Origin: Saprospiraceae bacterium | GTDB lineage: Bacteria > Bacteroidota > Bacteroidia > Chitinophagales > Saprospiraceae | DNA: 64,000 nucleotides | Assembly (NCBI GenBank): GCA_016710625.1 | Contig: JADJVK010000017.1 | Location: forward strand, 1-64,000 | Direction of reading: 5' to 3' | Part shown: positions 7,209-15,690 of the stretch, one piece after another | How the letters are laid out: each line of letters starts with the position of its first letter | Position numbering within the stretch: position 1 is the first letter of the stretch | Program-made: the position numbers and the translations under genes | Notes under the pieces: model-generated | The model's database searches: none | Seen by the model: only the letters and a program-made list of their open reading frames with translations | Told to the model about the DNA's origin: nothing

Positions 7209-9251
7209 ATGAAATATTTAATCCTTTTATTATTATTTATTTCCCAAATCATCAATGCACAGTCCATTTTATTATATCAGCAAGCTATAAAAGGGGGCAA
7301 AGAAGATGGAAGCAGTTGGCAGAATGCAGCTAAGGACTTAGCAAAGGTAATGCGGCTATCAATAAATGGGGATCAAATATGGGTGGCTAAAGGAACGTAT
7401 TATCCAACGATTGACAATAGTAGAGATAGCTCTTTTATACTAAAAAAAGGGGTTAAAATATTTGGGGGATTTAAAGGAAATGAAATAAATTTATTTGAAA
7501 GAGATTATAAAAACAATATTTCATATCTAAGTGGTGATATTGGTATAAAAGGCGATAGTTTAGACAATTGTTTCAATGTAATTAAGGCAATTGATTGTGA
7601 TTCAACAACAACTTTAGATGGCTTTAGTATTTCATTTGGGATTGCAAATGATTCAAATAAATTTCCAGTATCTCCTAAAAATGCAGGTGGTGGTATTTAT
7701 ATTGAATCAAAAATTTTCGATAATATTTTACTTAAAAATTTGGTAATATCTAGGAATAGTGCAAATAAAGGAGGTGGTATATATTCAAACCAACCATTAT
7801 ATATTGAAAATATTGCATTTTCCAACAATTTTGCTGATTATCAAGGAGGGGGAATATTTTTAACTGTTAGTAATTCAATTAACTATATAAACAATTGTAT
7901 ATTTAATGACAATAAAAACAGATTTCAAGGAGGAGCAATTTATTTCGAAGGTGATAAAAATAAATATAATATTAATGGTTCAACTTTCGAAAAAAATTTA
8001 AGTGTAAATCCAGATGGTATGGCAATTTTTTTAAATTGTTTAAGTGATACAATTATTATAAAAAGTTCAAAATTCAATAATCATTTTAGTAGCCTTAATG
8101 GGATTTTGATAAATATTATAACTAAACAAGATAACAGTCATTTATATCTTGAATTAGATAGTTGTACTTTTTTAAATAATATTGTAAAATCTTCAATTTT
8201 AGGATTTTATTATGAAAATGGAAATTACAACTTGGTTTTCAATAATTTAATCTTTGAAAATAATAAAACAGGTTCTGGATGTTTAGATTTATACTTTATT
8301 AAATCAGATGGATTTATTAAATTAAAAAATTCAAAATTTTTATCTAATAAAGGAATTTACCCAAACATTTCTTGTATTAATTATCATAGTAAAAATATGA
8401 CAAATGTGCAAAAAAATTCTATTGATATATCTAATTCATTATTTGCATTAAATGATGGAGCTTTTACAATGATGAATCCAAGTGGAATATCCATTGGAAA
8501 TATTACAAATTGTACATTTTTTAATAATGGTCAATATCCCTTTCTCAAAGAAGATGTAAATAAATTAAATGGTACAACTGTAAATAAGATGTACTTGAAA
8601 AATTCAATTATTTGGGAGACCTACCTCCCAGATGTAGTTAGAAAAAGTTATTATATATTTTGGCAAAATAGTATTAATGATGGAATATATTTAGAAGATT
8701 ACTATTTGAATAATTGTTTTTTAAGTTGTAAAGATAGTTGCCGAAATTTTTATAATCCAACTGGAGATAATTGTAATAATATGGTTTTCAATATTTACCC
8801 CCAATTCAAAGACACTACTAAAAATGACTTTTCTCTTTTACCTTGCTCTCCCCTCATCAATAAAGGAGATCGAAAATATATTGATAGCCTTGGCATCGGC
8901 TACGACTTAGCAGGAAATCCAAGAATTTATCAAGATAGTGTGGATATCGGTGCTTATGAAAGTCAATCAAAATGTACAGTAGATAATACTGAATTTGATA
9001 ATAATACAGCTCTTGAATTAATTCCTAATTTGGTGACATCTGGGGCAACGGTTCAAATACGACTAAATGAAACAACTACAATTGAAAACCATCAGTTATC
9101 TATCTATGATATTGGTGGGCAACTTATTTCCACTATGCCATTAAATAACAATTTGACTTTTGAAGCACCCAAACAAAAAGGATTTTATATTGTGCAATTA
9201 TTAATAGAAAAAAGAATAGAGGGTATTGGGAAGTTGGTAGTGGTGGAGTAA
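7209..9251 (+). CDS. Right-handed beta-helix protein with T9SS sorting domain
   Basis: 680 residues, intact. A signal peptide (residues 1-17, ending NAQS) is followed by the opening DGSSWQNAAKDLAKVM and WVAKGTYYPT, which is common at the start of Bacteroidota pectin-lyase-fold surface proteins. It continues with many rungs containing GGGIYI, GGGIYS, GGGIFL and GGAIYF followed by N-rich turns (about residues 150-280). A conserved cap follows (PCSPLINKGDRKYIDSLG, DLAGNPRI, DIGAYE). The last 75 residues are a type A T9SS sorting domain (LSIYDIGGQLIST, KGFYIVQL). It is likely secreted and surface-attached, as an adhesin or polysaccharide-binding protein; no catalytic residues can be assigned. It starts 20 bases after its decayed paralogue and ends at the facing terminator at 9252-9290. 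Confidence 0.8.
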   Translation: MKYLILLLLFISQIINAQSILLYQQAIKGGKEDGSSWQNAAKDLAKVMRLSINGDQIWVAKGTYYPTIDNSRDSSFILKKGVKIFGGFKGNEINLFERDYKNNISYLSGDIGIKGDSLDNCFNVIKAIDCDSTTTLDGFSISFGIANDSNKFPVSPKNAGGGIYIESKIFDNILLKNLVISRNSANKGGGIYSNQPLYIENIAFSNNFADYQGGGIFLTVSNSINYINNCIFNDNKNRFQGGAIYFEGDKNKYNINGSTFEKNLSVNPDGMAIFLNCLSDTIIIKSSKFNNHFSSLNGILINIITKQDNSHLYLELDSCTFLNNIVKSSILGFYYENGNYNLVFNNLIFENNKTGSGCLDLYFIKSDGFIKLKNSKFLSNKGIYPNISCINYHSKNMTNVQKNSIDISNSLFALNDGAFTMMNPSGISIGNITNCTFFNNGQYPFLKEDVNKLNGTTVNKMYLKNSIIWETYLPDVVRKSYYIFWQNSINDGIYLEDYYLNNCFLSCKDSCRNFYNPTGDNCNNMVFNIYPQFKDTTKNDFSLLPCSPLINKGDRKYIDSLGIGYDLAGNPRIYQDSVDIGAYESQSKCTVDNTEFDNNTALELIPNLVTSGATVQIRLNETTTIENHQLSIYDIGGQLISTMPLNNNLTFEAPKQKGFYIVQLLIEKRIEGIGKLVVVE

Positions 9252-9290
9252 TAAAAAAACCCTTGCAGATGCGATGATCTGCAAGGATAA
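9252..9290 (-). terminator. Terminator of the minus-strand adhesin-sprF-ompA operon
   Basis: Perfect 10-bp stem CCTTGCAGAT (9261-9270) / ATCTGCAAGG (9277-9286) with a six-base loop. Read on the minus strand it is followed by a run of T (plus-strand A7 at 9253-9259), so it fits the minus-strand gene at 9296. Confidence 0.8.
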
Positions 9291-9295
9291 AAAAT

Positions 9296-10576
9296 CTACT
9301 CTTTAATTATATTTACATTCGATTCTTCAAATTTTAAAACCCTGACTTCGGTTCTTCTGTTGGATTGGTGCTCTTGCTCCGAGCATTTTACGCCATCCGC
9401 ACAATGGTTGGTCAATTGAGATTCTCCATAACCTCCTGCTCTCAATCTCGAACCTGCAATTCCTCTCGATACGATATATTCTACCGCCGATTGGGCACGG
9501 TTCTGTGATAACGTTTGATTGTATTGATTATTGCCCCTGCTATCCGTATGTGAAGCTAACTCAATCTCCAAAGATGGATATTGATTCATCAAATTCACCA
9601 CCTTATCTAACACTACTCTTGCATCTGGACGGATATTGTATTTGTTGTAATCATAATAAATATCCTTTAATGTGATAACCGCTCCTTGCTTGATCTCTGT
9701 TCCCTCGAAAGTTTTCACAGGCTCCAATTCGATCACCTGAGTAACAGAAGCTGGATTGTCGCAGCTTGGAGACACAAATGATTTGGTCTGAGCAGCAAAA
9801 CCATCTTTTAGGACCGTTATTTTGTAATTGCAACTGCATTCCATCGAAATCTCACTTTCGCCCGAATTTGAAATGATCGTTTCAGTAGCATTGTTGCCAC
9901 ATTGCTTTTCTATTTTCACACTGGCATTCGGCACCAATTGTTGACTCGGTCTTGATTTTATCACCAATTTGGATACCGTTTTCACTGGAGCCAATCTCGT
10001 TAATGGCACTTTATATTCAGGTGTAGTTGCCAGCTCTAAGCCAGAAACTTTAATTTCTTTGGGCTGATAACCCGCCTTGCTCACCAAAATAGTATATAAT
10101 TGCCCATTGTCAGGAGTGATTATCAAAAAGTCATCCGTATTCGTCAAGGTGTTGTTGTTCGCTGCTGCTGCTATCGCTGGCTTGCTAATCATTTGATTAT
10201 TAGCCGCATCGATAGCAATAATCTTGCATTTGGGCAAATTGATATTTTGTTTTTTGAATACATAAATGTCATCTCCACCCTTTCCACCAGGTCTGTTTGA
10301 GCTCATGTAACCAAAAGTGCCATTCTCATATTCTGCATACCCAAAGTCATCATAAGGGGAGTTGATGGTCTCGTTTAGTCGAGTAATAGCGGATAAGTCT
10401 GCAAGATTCACCTTGTAGATATCCAACTTTTGGCTTCCTTCATGTCCGTCAGAAGAGAAAAATAATTCATTATTTTCTGAAAGGAAAGGAAAAACCTCAT
10501 TTCCTTTGAATTCACATTTGCCCCTAAATTCACTGGAGCACCCCAGTTGCCATTTTTTTCTTTCGTACTCATCCAA
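9296..10576 (-). CDS. OmpA-family protein with beta-propeller, C-terminal part
   Basis: C-terminal two thirds of a gene whose N-terminus is at 10408-11106. It carries the last propeller repeats (FPFLSENNELFFSSDGHEG, then YMSSNRPGGKGGDDIYVF), two carboxypeptidase-regulatory-like beta domains (about residues 130-300) and an OmpA C-terminal peptidoglycan-binding domain (about 305-415). The last has the motifs LASHTDSRGNNQYN, LSQNRAQSAVEYI and NRRTEVRV, plus a C-xx-GVKC insertion typical of Bacteroidota members. The break is at about 10510, where one A is missing from AAAGG. Proteins of this design are commonly encoded beside PorP/SprF genes and anchor T9SS-related outer-membrane complexes to peptidoglycan (family knowledge). 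The exact role here is inferred. Confidence 0.8.
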   Translation of the reverse strand: MDEYERKKWQLGCSSEFRGKCEFKGNEVFPFLSENNELFFSSDGHEGSQKLDIYKVNLADLSAITRLNETINSPYDDFGYAEYENGTFGYMSSNRPGGKGGDDIYVFKKQNINLPKCKIIAIDAANNQMISKPAIAAAANNNTLTNTDDFLIITPDNGQLYTILVSKAGYQPKEIKVSGLELATTPEYKVPLTRLAPVKTVSKLVIKSRPSQQLVPNASVKIEKQCGNNATETIISNSGESEISMECSCNYKITVLKDGFAAQTKSFVSPSCDNPASVTQVIELEPVKTFEGTEIKQGAVITLKDIYYDYNKYNIRPDARVVLDKVVNLMNQYPSLEIELASHTDSRGNNQYNQTLSQNRAQSAVEYIVSRGIAGSRLRAGGYGESQLTNHCADGVKCSEQEHQSNRRTEVRVLKFEESNVNIIKE

Positions 10577-11106
10577 ATATCCATCCCTCCGATTGAACCA
10601 GGTCGATTAGATGAAAAATAGAGTTTTTGCCCATCAGGACTCAATGTAGGGTGAGCAGTAGAATATTCTTTGCTATTAAAAGGCACTTCTCCGTCGTTCA
10701 ACCACTCTCCATTATCGTATTTGAGTTTGTAAATCTTCAAATCTTTCACCCCCATTCTGCTCTTTCCGATTTTGGTGGTTCGAGTAAAATAAAGTGAATT
10801 ATTATTGGATAAAGTAGCTACACCGTCATGATGTCTGCCATTTACATCCCCAATCAATTCGGTTACTTTGCCAGAATTGATATCGCAATAATATAGATTA
10901 GTGTAGTTGTCATCCGTTCTTTTGTCTTTGCACTTACAACTGTTGTCTCTAGTGGAAGTAAAAAGAATGCCTTGTTTGTATCGAATTGGGCTGAAATCAA
11001 GATATTCCGAATTGACAATATCTAAATTTTTTAATTGATAATTTTGTGCAAAAAGCCCTGTAAAAGAAAGACTTAGGCACATTATTAATATAAATTTAAA
11101 ATTCAT
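10408..11106 (-). CDS. OmpA-family protein with beta-propeller, N-terminal part
   Basis: Signal peptide at residues 1-20 (ends GLFAQ). WD40-like (PD40) propeller blades follow: YKQGILFTSTRD, SLYFTRT, and HPTLSPDGQKLYFSSNRPGSIGGMDIWMS, the classical PD40 blade signature. Near residue 203 the frame slips at an A run; the true protein continues in 9296-10576, for a total of about 600 residues. The start lies 19 bases downstream of the PorP/SprF gene on the same strand, so both belong to one transcript with the large cargo gene upstream. Confidence 0.8.
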   Translation of the reverse strand: MNFKFILIMCLSLSFTGLFAQNYQLKNLDIVNSEYLDFSPIRYKQGILFTSTRDNSCKCKDKRTDDNYTNLYYCDINSGKVTELIGDVNGRHHDGVATLSNNNSLYFTRTTKIGKSRMGVKDLKIYKLKYDNGEWLNDGEVPFNSKEYSTAHPTLSPDGQKLYFSSNRPGSIGGMDIWMSTKEKNGNWGAPVNLGANVNSKEMRFFLSFQKIMNYFSLLTDMKEAKSWISTR

Positions 11107-11125
11107 TTTTTAAAATTATTGCTAT

Positions 11126-12046
11126 TTAAAAATATCTGATAGAGTTAACAATTTCATTGTCGTTGCATTTGAATTGGTACTCCAACATCACTTCCCAACT
11201 ACCAGCAGTAGATTTTTTTAAAGGGGAAGAGGTGAAATCATAAGCAAATCCTGCTCTGATTTTTTTGTTCAATTGCAACATCACCAATCCGTCGAAACTG
11301 TCCAATGCTCTCCAGTTTGCTCCCACACTGATTTTTTGGAAGAACAAAAAGTTTGCTCCCAAATCAACTGATGCAGGAATGGATGGACCAAAACTGATCA
11401 ATGCCATTGGCACTAAAGTCACATTGTTGGTCAAAGGCACATTCGCTCCTCCAGATATAAAGTAGGATCTAAAATCTCTATTCGATAAAGTATTTCCTAC
11501 ATTTCGATAAAGTGTGTTTTTGAACAAACGAGGAACGGAAAACCCGAAAAAGAATTTTCTGTGTTGCAAATACAAACCAGCTCCTGCATTTCCACCCACT
11601 TTATTGCTAGCTCCGCTACCGATTATTTGATCATTCACTGAGTTCGGGTCTGCTTTCGACCAATCTAATGAGGTGTGCTCAATTTCTCCTTGCAGCCCTA
11701 GACTCAAAGTCATGCCGTACCCAATTTTCATTCGGTAAGCATAAGAAATAGCAGCAAAATTAGAGCTAGTAAACCCAAGTCTATCATTAGTTAAGTACAA
11801 ACCGACACCTGCTTTATCATTCATGATAGGCATGTGCCCATAGATAGAACCAGTTCGAGGAGCTCCAGGAATTCCTGACCATTGGTTGCGATAAATAGCG
11901 CCCAAAACGCCATTTCCTAAGCTTCCAGCTACGGCAGGGTTATAAGCTAATTTGTGATAGGCATAATGGGTGAATTGAACCTCTTGTTGACCAAAGGCAT
12001 TCAGTCCCAATGCTATGAATATGATTAAAAGAATATTATTTTTCAT
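11126..12046 (-). CDS. PorP/SprF family type IX secretion outer-membrane protein
   Basis: 306 residues, intact. Signal peptide at 1-19, then the family's opening pattern QEVQFTHYAYHKLAYNPAVAGS and the conserved YRNQWSGIPGAPRTGSI and GVGLYLTNDRLGF blocks, followed by beta-barrel strands to the end. PorP/SprF-like proteins form outer-membrane barrels. In gliding bacteria the paralogue next to a type B (CHU_C-like) cargo is needed for export or surface attachment of that cargo, as with SprF and SprB in Flavobacterium johnsoniae. Here the gene sits 36 bases after the end of a giant type B cargo and 19 bases before an OmpA/propeller gene, all on the minus strand. This supports a dedicated partner role (inference). 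Confidence 0.9.
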   Translation of the reverse strand: MKNNILLIIFIALGLNAFGQQEVQFTHYAYHKLAYNPAVAGSLGNGVLGAIYRNQWSGIPGAPRTGSIYGHMPIMNDKAGVGLYLTNDRLGFTSSNFAAISYAYRMKIGYGMTLSLGLQGEIEHTSLDWSKADPNSVNDQIIGSGASNKVGGNAGAGLYLQHRKFFFGFSVPRLFKNTLYRNVGNTLSNRDFRSYFISGGANVPLTNNVTLVPMALISFGPSIPASVDLGANFLFFQKISVGANWRALDSFDGLVMLQLNKKIRAGFAYDFTSSPLKKSTAGSWEVMLEYQFKCNDNEIVNSIRYF

Positions 12047-12082
12047 TTTAATAATTTTATTATTTAATTAAATGGCTGTTAA

Positions 12083-14074
12083 TTAATCTCTTACGATGGT
12101 TACATAACCCACTTTGCATTTTGAGTCCGAAGGCTTCAATTTGTAAGTGTAGTAATATGTTCCTGCTGGAAGTAAGTCCCCATTGTAAGTACCTTTCCAT
12201 TTGTTTTTATAATTTCTTTCATTATAAACCACTGAGCCCCATCTATTATAAACAGTCAATTCACTTTCAGGATAACTATCTGCACAAGGGATGATTAAAA
12301 CATCATTTTCATCATCATCATTAGGAGTGATGATATTTGGAATATTACAATCATCAACGTTATCGTTATTCACATCAAGCACTACTTCCGCAGTTTTGAA
12401 GATATCTGGACAGTCAGCATAAGCTAATTTGTATGTAAATTTATCCGCACCTTTGTAGCCATTGTTTGGTTTGTAAGTGAATTCACCATTTGTTGAAATA
12501 GTCACTGTTCCATTTTGAGGAGCAGTAGCTACAGCAACTATCCAATTGAATGCATTGCTATAAGCATCGTTTAAAGTAACATTGGATGTCAAACTGCCAT
12601 TGATGGCAACTCTATAACTATCATTAACTGCATTAAAATCAGCATTTAACGGAATCGCCTTTAGTTTTACTTGCAGAGGATCCGATAAAGTCGATTTGCA
12701 GCCATTATAGAAAATCTGTACGAAATAAGGGCTGATTGCCTTTGTATTATTTGCATTGATAACCAATGATTTGCTATTTTTACTCAAAGTATCTCCAGAA
12801 GCATTGTACCATACAAAATTAGTAGATGGATAATTGCTCTGTGCATACAGAATGATATCGCTATTTGTACAAACATCTTCACTATTAGTTAAGGTCGGTT
12901 TGTCTAAAACTAAATTACATTCAGTATCTCTAAAGTCTGGAATACCATCTTTATCAAAATCAGGTGTTTTTGATTTGTTGCCCTCTTTTGGTTGACCAAA
13001 TGGATTTACAATTGGTTTGCCAGTGCCAACTTGCCCATCATTGTCTGGGTCGGAGAATCCAGCTTCTATCACGTCTTTGATGCCGTCGTTATCGCTATCT
13101 GCATCATGCCAATCAGGAATTCCATCTCCATCCGTATCGGTTGGTTTGTTTGTTGCTGTTAATGGATTTCCTTTAGAATCAGCAGTCGCAACTCCATCGC
13201 CATTTACTTTTGGTTTTCCTGTACCAATGATACCATCGTTATCGTCGTCTGGTAAGCTAGCTTCTGCTACGTCATTGATACCATCGTTGTCGCTATCTAA
13301 ATCGTGCCAATCTGGAACGCCATCTCCATCGTAATCTTTTGGATAACCGATAGGTTTGTTGCCGTTAAGAGCTGGGCTGATGATGGATGGTAAACCATTT
13401 GCATCAACAGGGTTGGTGCCGTTCACATCTATTCTTCCATCATTATTCAAATCAGCCAATTCGTAACCATAATCTGCTTCTCTTAAGTCATAAATTCCAT
13501 CATTATCACTATCTAAATCATCATGATCTGGAACAGAATCACCGTCAGTATCAATAGGTGTAATTTTTGAGCCTGCGGTTAAGCTATTCACATCTTTATC
13601 AATTGGATCGTACAAGCCATTGATTCCGAAAACACTAGGAGCACCATCAATGACTCCATTTCTATCTATATCTGGTTGGTTATGTCCTGCTTCATCCAAA
13701 TCCGTAATGCCATCATTATCACTATCTAAGTCCAAATGATCTGGTATATTATCCCCATCAGTATCGTAACTTGCATTGATAATATCGCAAATACCATCAT
13801 TATTTCCATCCACACATCCTTGTAGGCTGCCATTGTAATCATTGATCGCATCTTTATAGTTGGGAATGCCGTCCAAATCATCATCTCCTGATGGATCCAA
13901 ACCGCTAGGAAGACAAGAAAATCCTTTTCCTAAATTGCAAAATTCTTGCACATCACTTACTCCATCATTATCGTCATCTAAATCCACATCGTCCGTAATG
14001 CCATCTTTATCAGTGTCAATGCTATATTGGATAACACCAATTTTGCCACAGCCACAGAATTTATTTCTGGACAT
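12083..14074 (-). CDS. Giant TSP3-repeat type B T9SS cargo, C-terminal part
   Basis: 663 residues forming the end of a protein of about 1,735 residues that starts at 17286. Residues about 15-350 are thrombospondin-3-like calcium repeats (DTDGDGIPDWHDADSDNDGI and variants, each with DxDxDGxxD loops). Then come an Ig-like PKD-type domain (FVWYNASGDTLSK) and a cadherin-like Ig domain (AVNDSYRVA..., GEFTYKPNNGYKGADKFTYKL). The last 90 residues are the gliding-motility-associated type B sorting domain (IPNIITPNDDDENDV, LTVYNRWGSVVY, LLPAGTYYYTYKL). The first residues of this frame are not real; the true join is near 14035-14045. It probably acts as a cell-surface adhesin exported with the help of the PorP/SprF protein encoded downstream. 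Confidence 0.85.
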   Translation of the reverse strand: MSRNKFCGCGKIGVIQYSIDTDKDGITDDVDLDDDNDGVSDVQEFCNLGKGFSCLPSGLDPSGDDDLDGIPNYKDAINDYNGSLQGCVDGNNDGICDIINASYDTDGDNIPDHLDLDSDNDGITDLDEAGHNQPDIDRNGVIDGAPSVFGINGLYDPIDKDVNSLTAGSKITPIDTDGDSVPDHDDLDSDNDGIYDLREADYGYELADLNNDGRIDVNGTNPVDANGLPSIISPALNGNKPIGYPKDYDGDGVPDWHDLDSDNDGINDVAEASLPDDDNDGIIGTGKPKVNGDGVATADSKGNPLTATNKPTDTDGDGIPDWHDADSDNDGIKDVIEAGFSDPDNDGQVGTGKPIVNPFGQPKEGNKSKTPDFDKDGIPDFRDTECNLVLDKPTLTNSEDVCTNSDIILYAQSNYPSTNFVWYNASGDTLSKNSKSLVINANNTKAISPYFVQIFYNGCKSTLSDPLQVKLKAIPLNADFNAVNDSYRVAINGSLTSNVTLNDAYSNAFNWIVAVATAPQNGTVTISTNGEFTYKPNNGYKGADKFTYKLAYADCPDIFKTAEVVLDVNNDNVDDCNIPNIITPNDDDENDVLIIPCADSYPESELTVYNRWGSVVYNERNYKNKWKGTYNGDLLPAGTYYYTYKLKPSDSKCKVGYVTIVRD

Positions 14075-15690
14075 TCTTCAAACTCTAACTTATATGTGAA
14101 TTGATCATTTCCATTGTAATTTGCATTTGGAACATAACTAAAAGTACCATTTGGATTCAAAGTTAAATTTCCTTTTGTTGGCGCAGTTACTAGGGCTGCT
14201 TTCCATTTTACATTCGAAATCAAATCATTCGGAACTACTGAATTTGATAAAATTCTATTGGTAGCCACTCTGAATGTATCATTTACTGCAGTCATTTGAG
14301 CACCAGCAGGTAAAGATTTTATTTTGACCTCCAAAGGATCAGAAACATTGGATTTACAACCATTATAAGTGATGTAAACCGAGAATGGGCTGATTGCTTT
14401 TACGTCTTTTGCATTGATAACCAATTTGTTAATAGCTGTTTTAGAAAGGGTGTCACTATTTTTATTCAACCAAATGAACTGTGCTCCTAAATAATTGCTT
14501 TGAGCAATCAATTCAATATTTGCATTCGGACAAACAGCATCAATATTGTTTAAAGCTGGCTTGTCTAAGGTCAAATTACATTGTATATCTCTAAAATCTG
14601 GAATACCATCTTTGTCATAATCTGGTGTAATTGACTTGAAATTGTCTTTTGGCTGACCGAAAGGGTTCACCACTGGTTTTCCAGTGCCTACTTGCCCATC
14701 TTTATCTGGGTCAGCAAATCCAGCTTCGATTACGTCAGGAATACCATCATTATCGCTATCTGCATCGTGCCAATCTGGAATGCCATCGTTATCCGTATCG
14801 GTTGGGTTGTTAGTGCTACCTAATGGATTGCCTTTTGCATCCGCTGTAGCTACTCCATCCCCATTCACCTTTGGTTTTCCTGTGCCAATGATTCCGTCGT
14901 TATCATCATCTGGTAAGCTAGCTTCAGCAACATCGTTGATACCATCGTTGTCGCTATCCAAGTCGTGCCAATCTGGGATGCCATCATTGTCAAAATCTTT
15001 TGGATAACCAATTGGTTGATTGGTATTGGTTGGGCTGATAATAATTGCTAGACCATTTGCATCAACAGGTAAACTAGTAGAAATATCTATTCTACCATCA
15101 TTGTTTTTATCCACGATTTCATAGCCGTAATCTGCCTCTCTCAAGTCAAAAATTCCGTCATTATCACTGTCTAAATCGTCATGGTCAGGAATGCCATCGC
15201 CGTCAGTATCCCAAGGAATTATTTTAGAACCAGCAGTAAGGCTGCTAGTGTCGATATCTATTGGATCATACAATCCATTTTTGCCAAAAACAATTGGCAA
15301 ACCATCGATTACTCCATTTCTATCCACATCAGGTTGGTTATGTCCAGCCTCATCTAAGTCGGTGATTCCGTCATTATCGCTATCTAAGTCCAAATGATCG
15401 GGAATATTATCGCCGTCCGTATCGTAAATAGCTAAAATGACATCACAGATGCCATCATTATTTGCATCAATACAACCAGAACCAACGTTTGTAGTTCCAT
15501 TAAATGCATCCTTATAATTTGGAATTCTATCCAAATCATCATCTGCCGATGGGTCGCTAGAATTTGGTAAGCAAGTGAATTTTTTTCCTAGGTTACAAAA
15601 TTCTTGTACATCACTCACTCCGTCGTTGTCATCATCCAAGTCAACAACATCAGGAATTCCATCTTTATCCGTATCGATAGGTGCTGCACT
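12370..15690 (-). repeat. Two tandem copies of a 1.66-kb TSP3/Ig coding module
   Basis: Copy A runs from about 15690 to 14030 and copy B from about 14030 to 12370. Anchor sites in the two copies (the stretch coding CNLGK-x-F-x-CLP, at about 15593 and 13935) are 1,658 bases apart. Both copies have the same order of motifs: GICD, AGHNQPD, READYGYE, AEASLPDDDNDG, GKPKVNGDGVATAD, VNPFGQPK and FRD. A whole-module internal duplication is evident. Confidence 0.85.

Noticed and set aside
5110..9251. Insertion-sequence origin of the tandem duplication
   Set aside because: No transposase, terminal inverted repeats or target-site duplication was seen around either copy.
13017..15007. Several plus-strand open frames of about 105 codons opposite the giant cargo gene
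   Set aside because: They are the mirror of the Asp/Gly-rich TSP3 repeats (Ser/Pro-rich shadow sequence) and repeat with the same 1.66-kb period.
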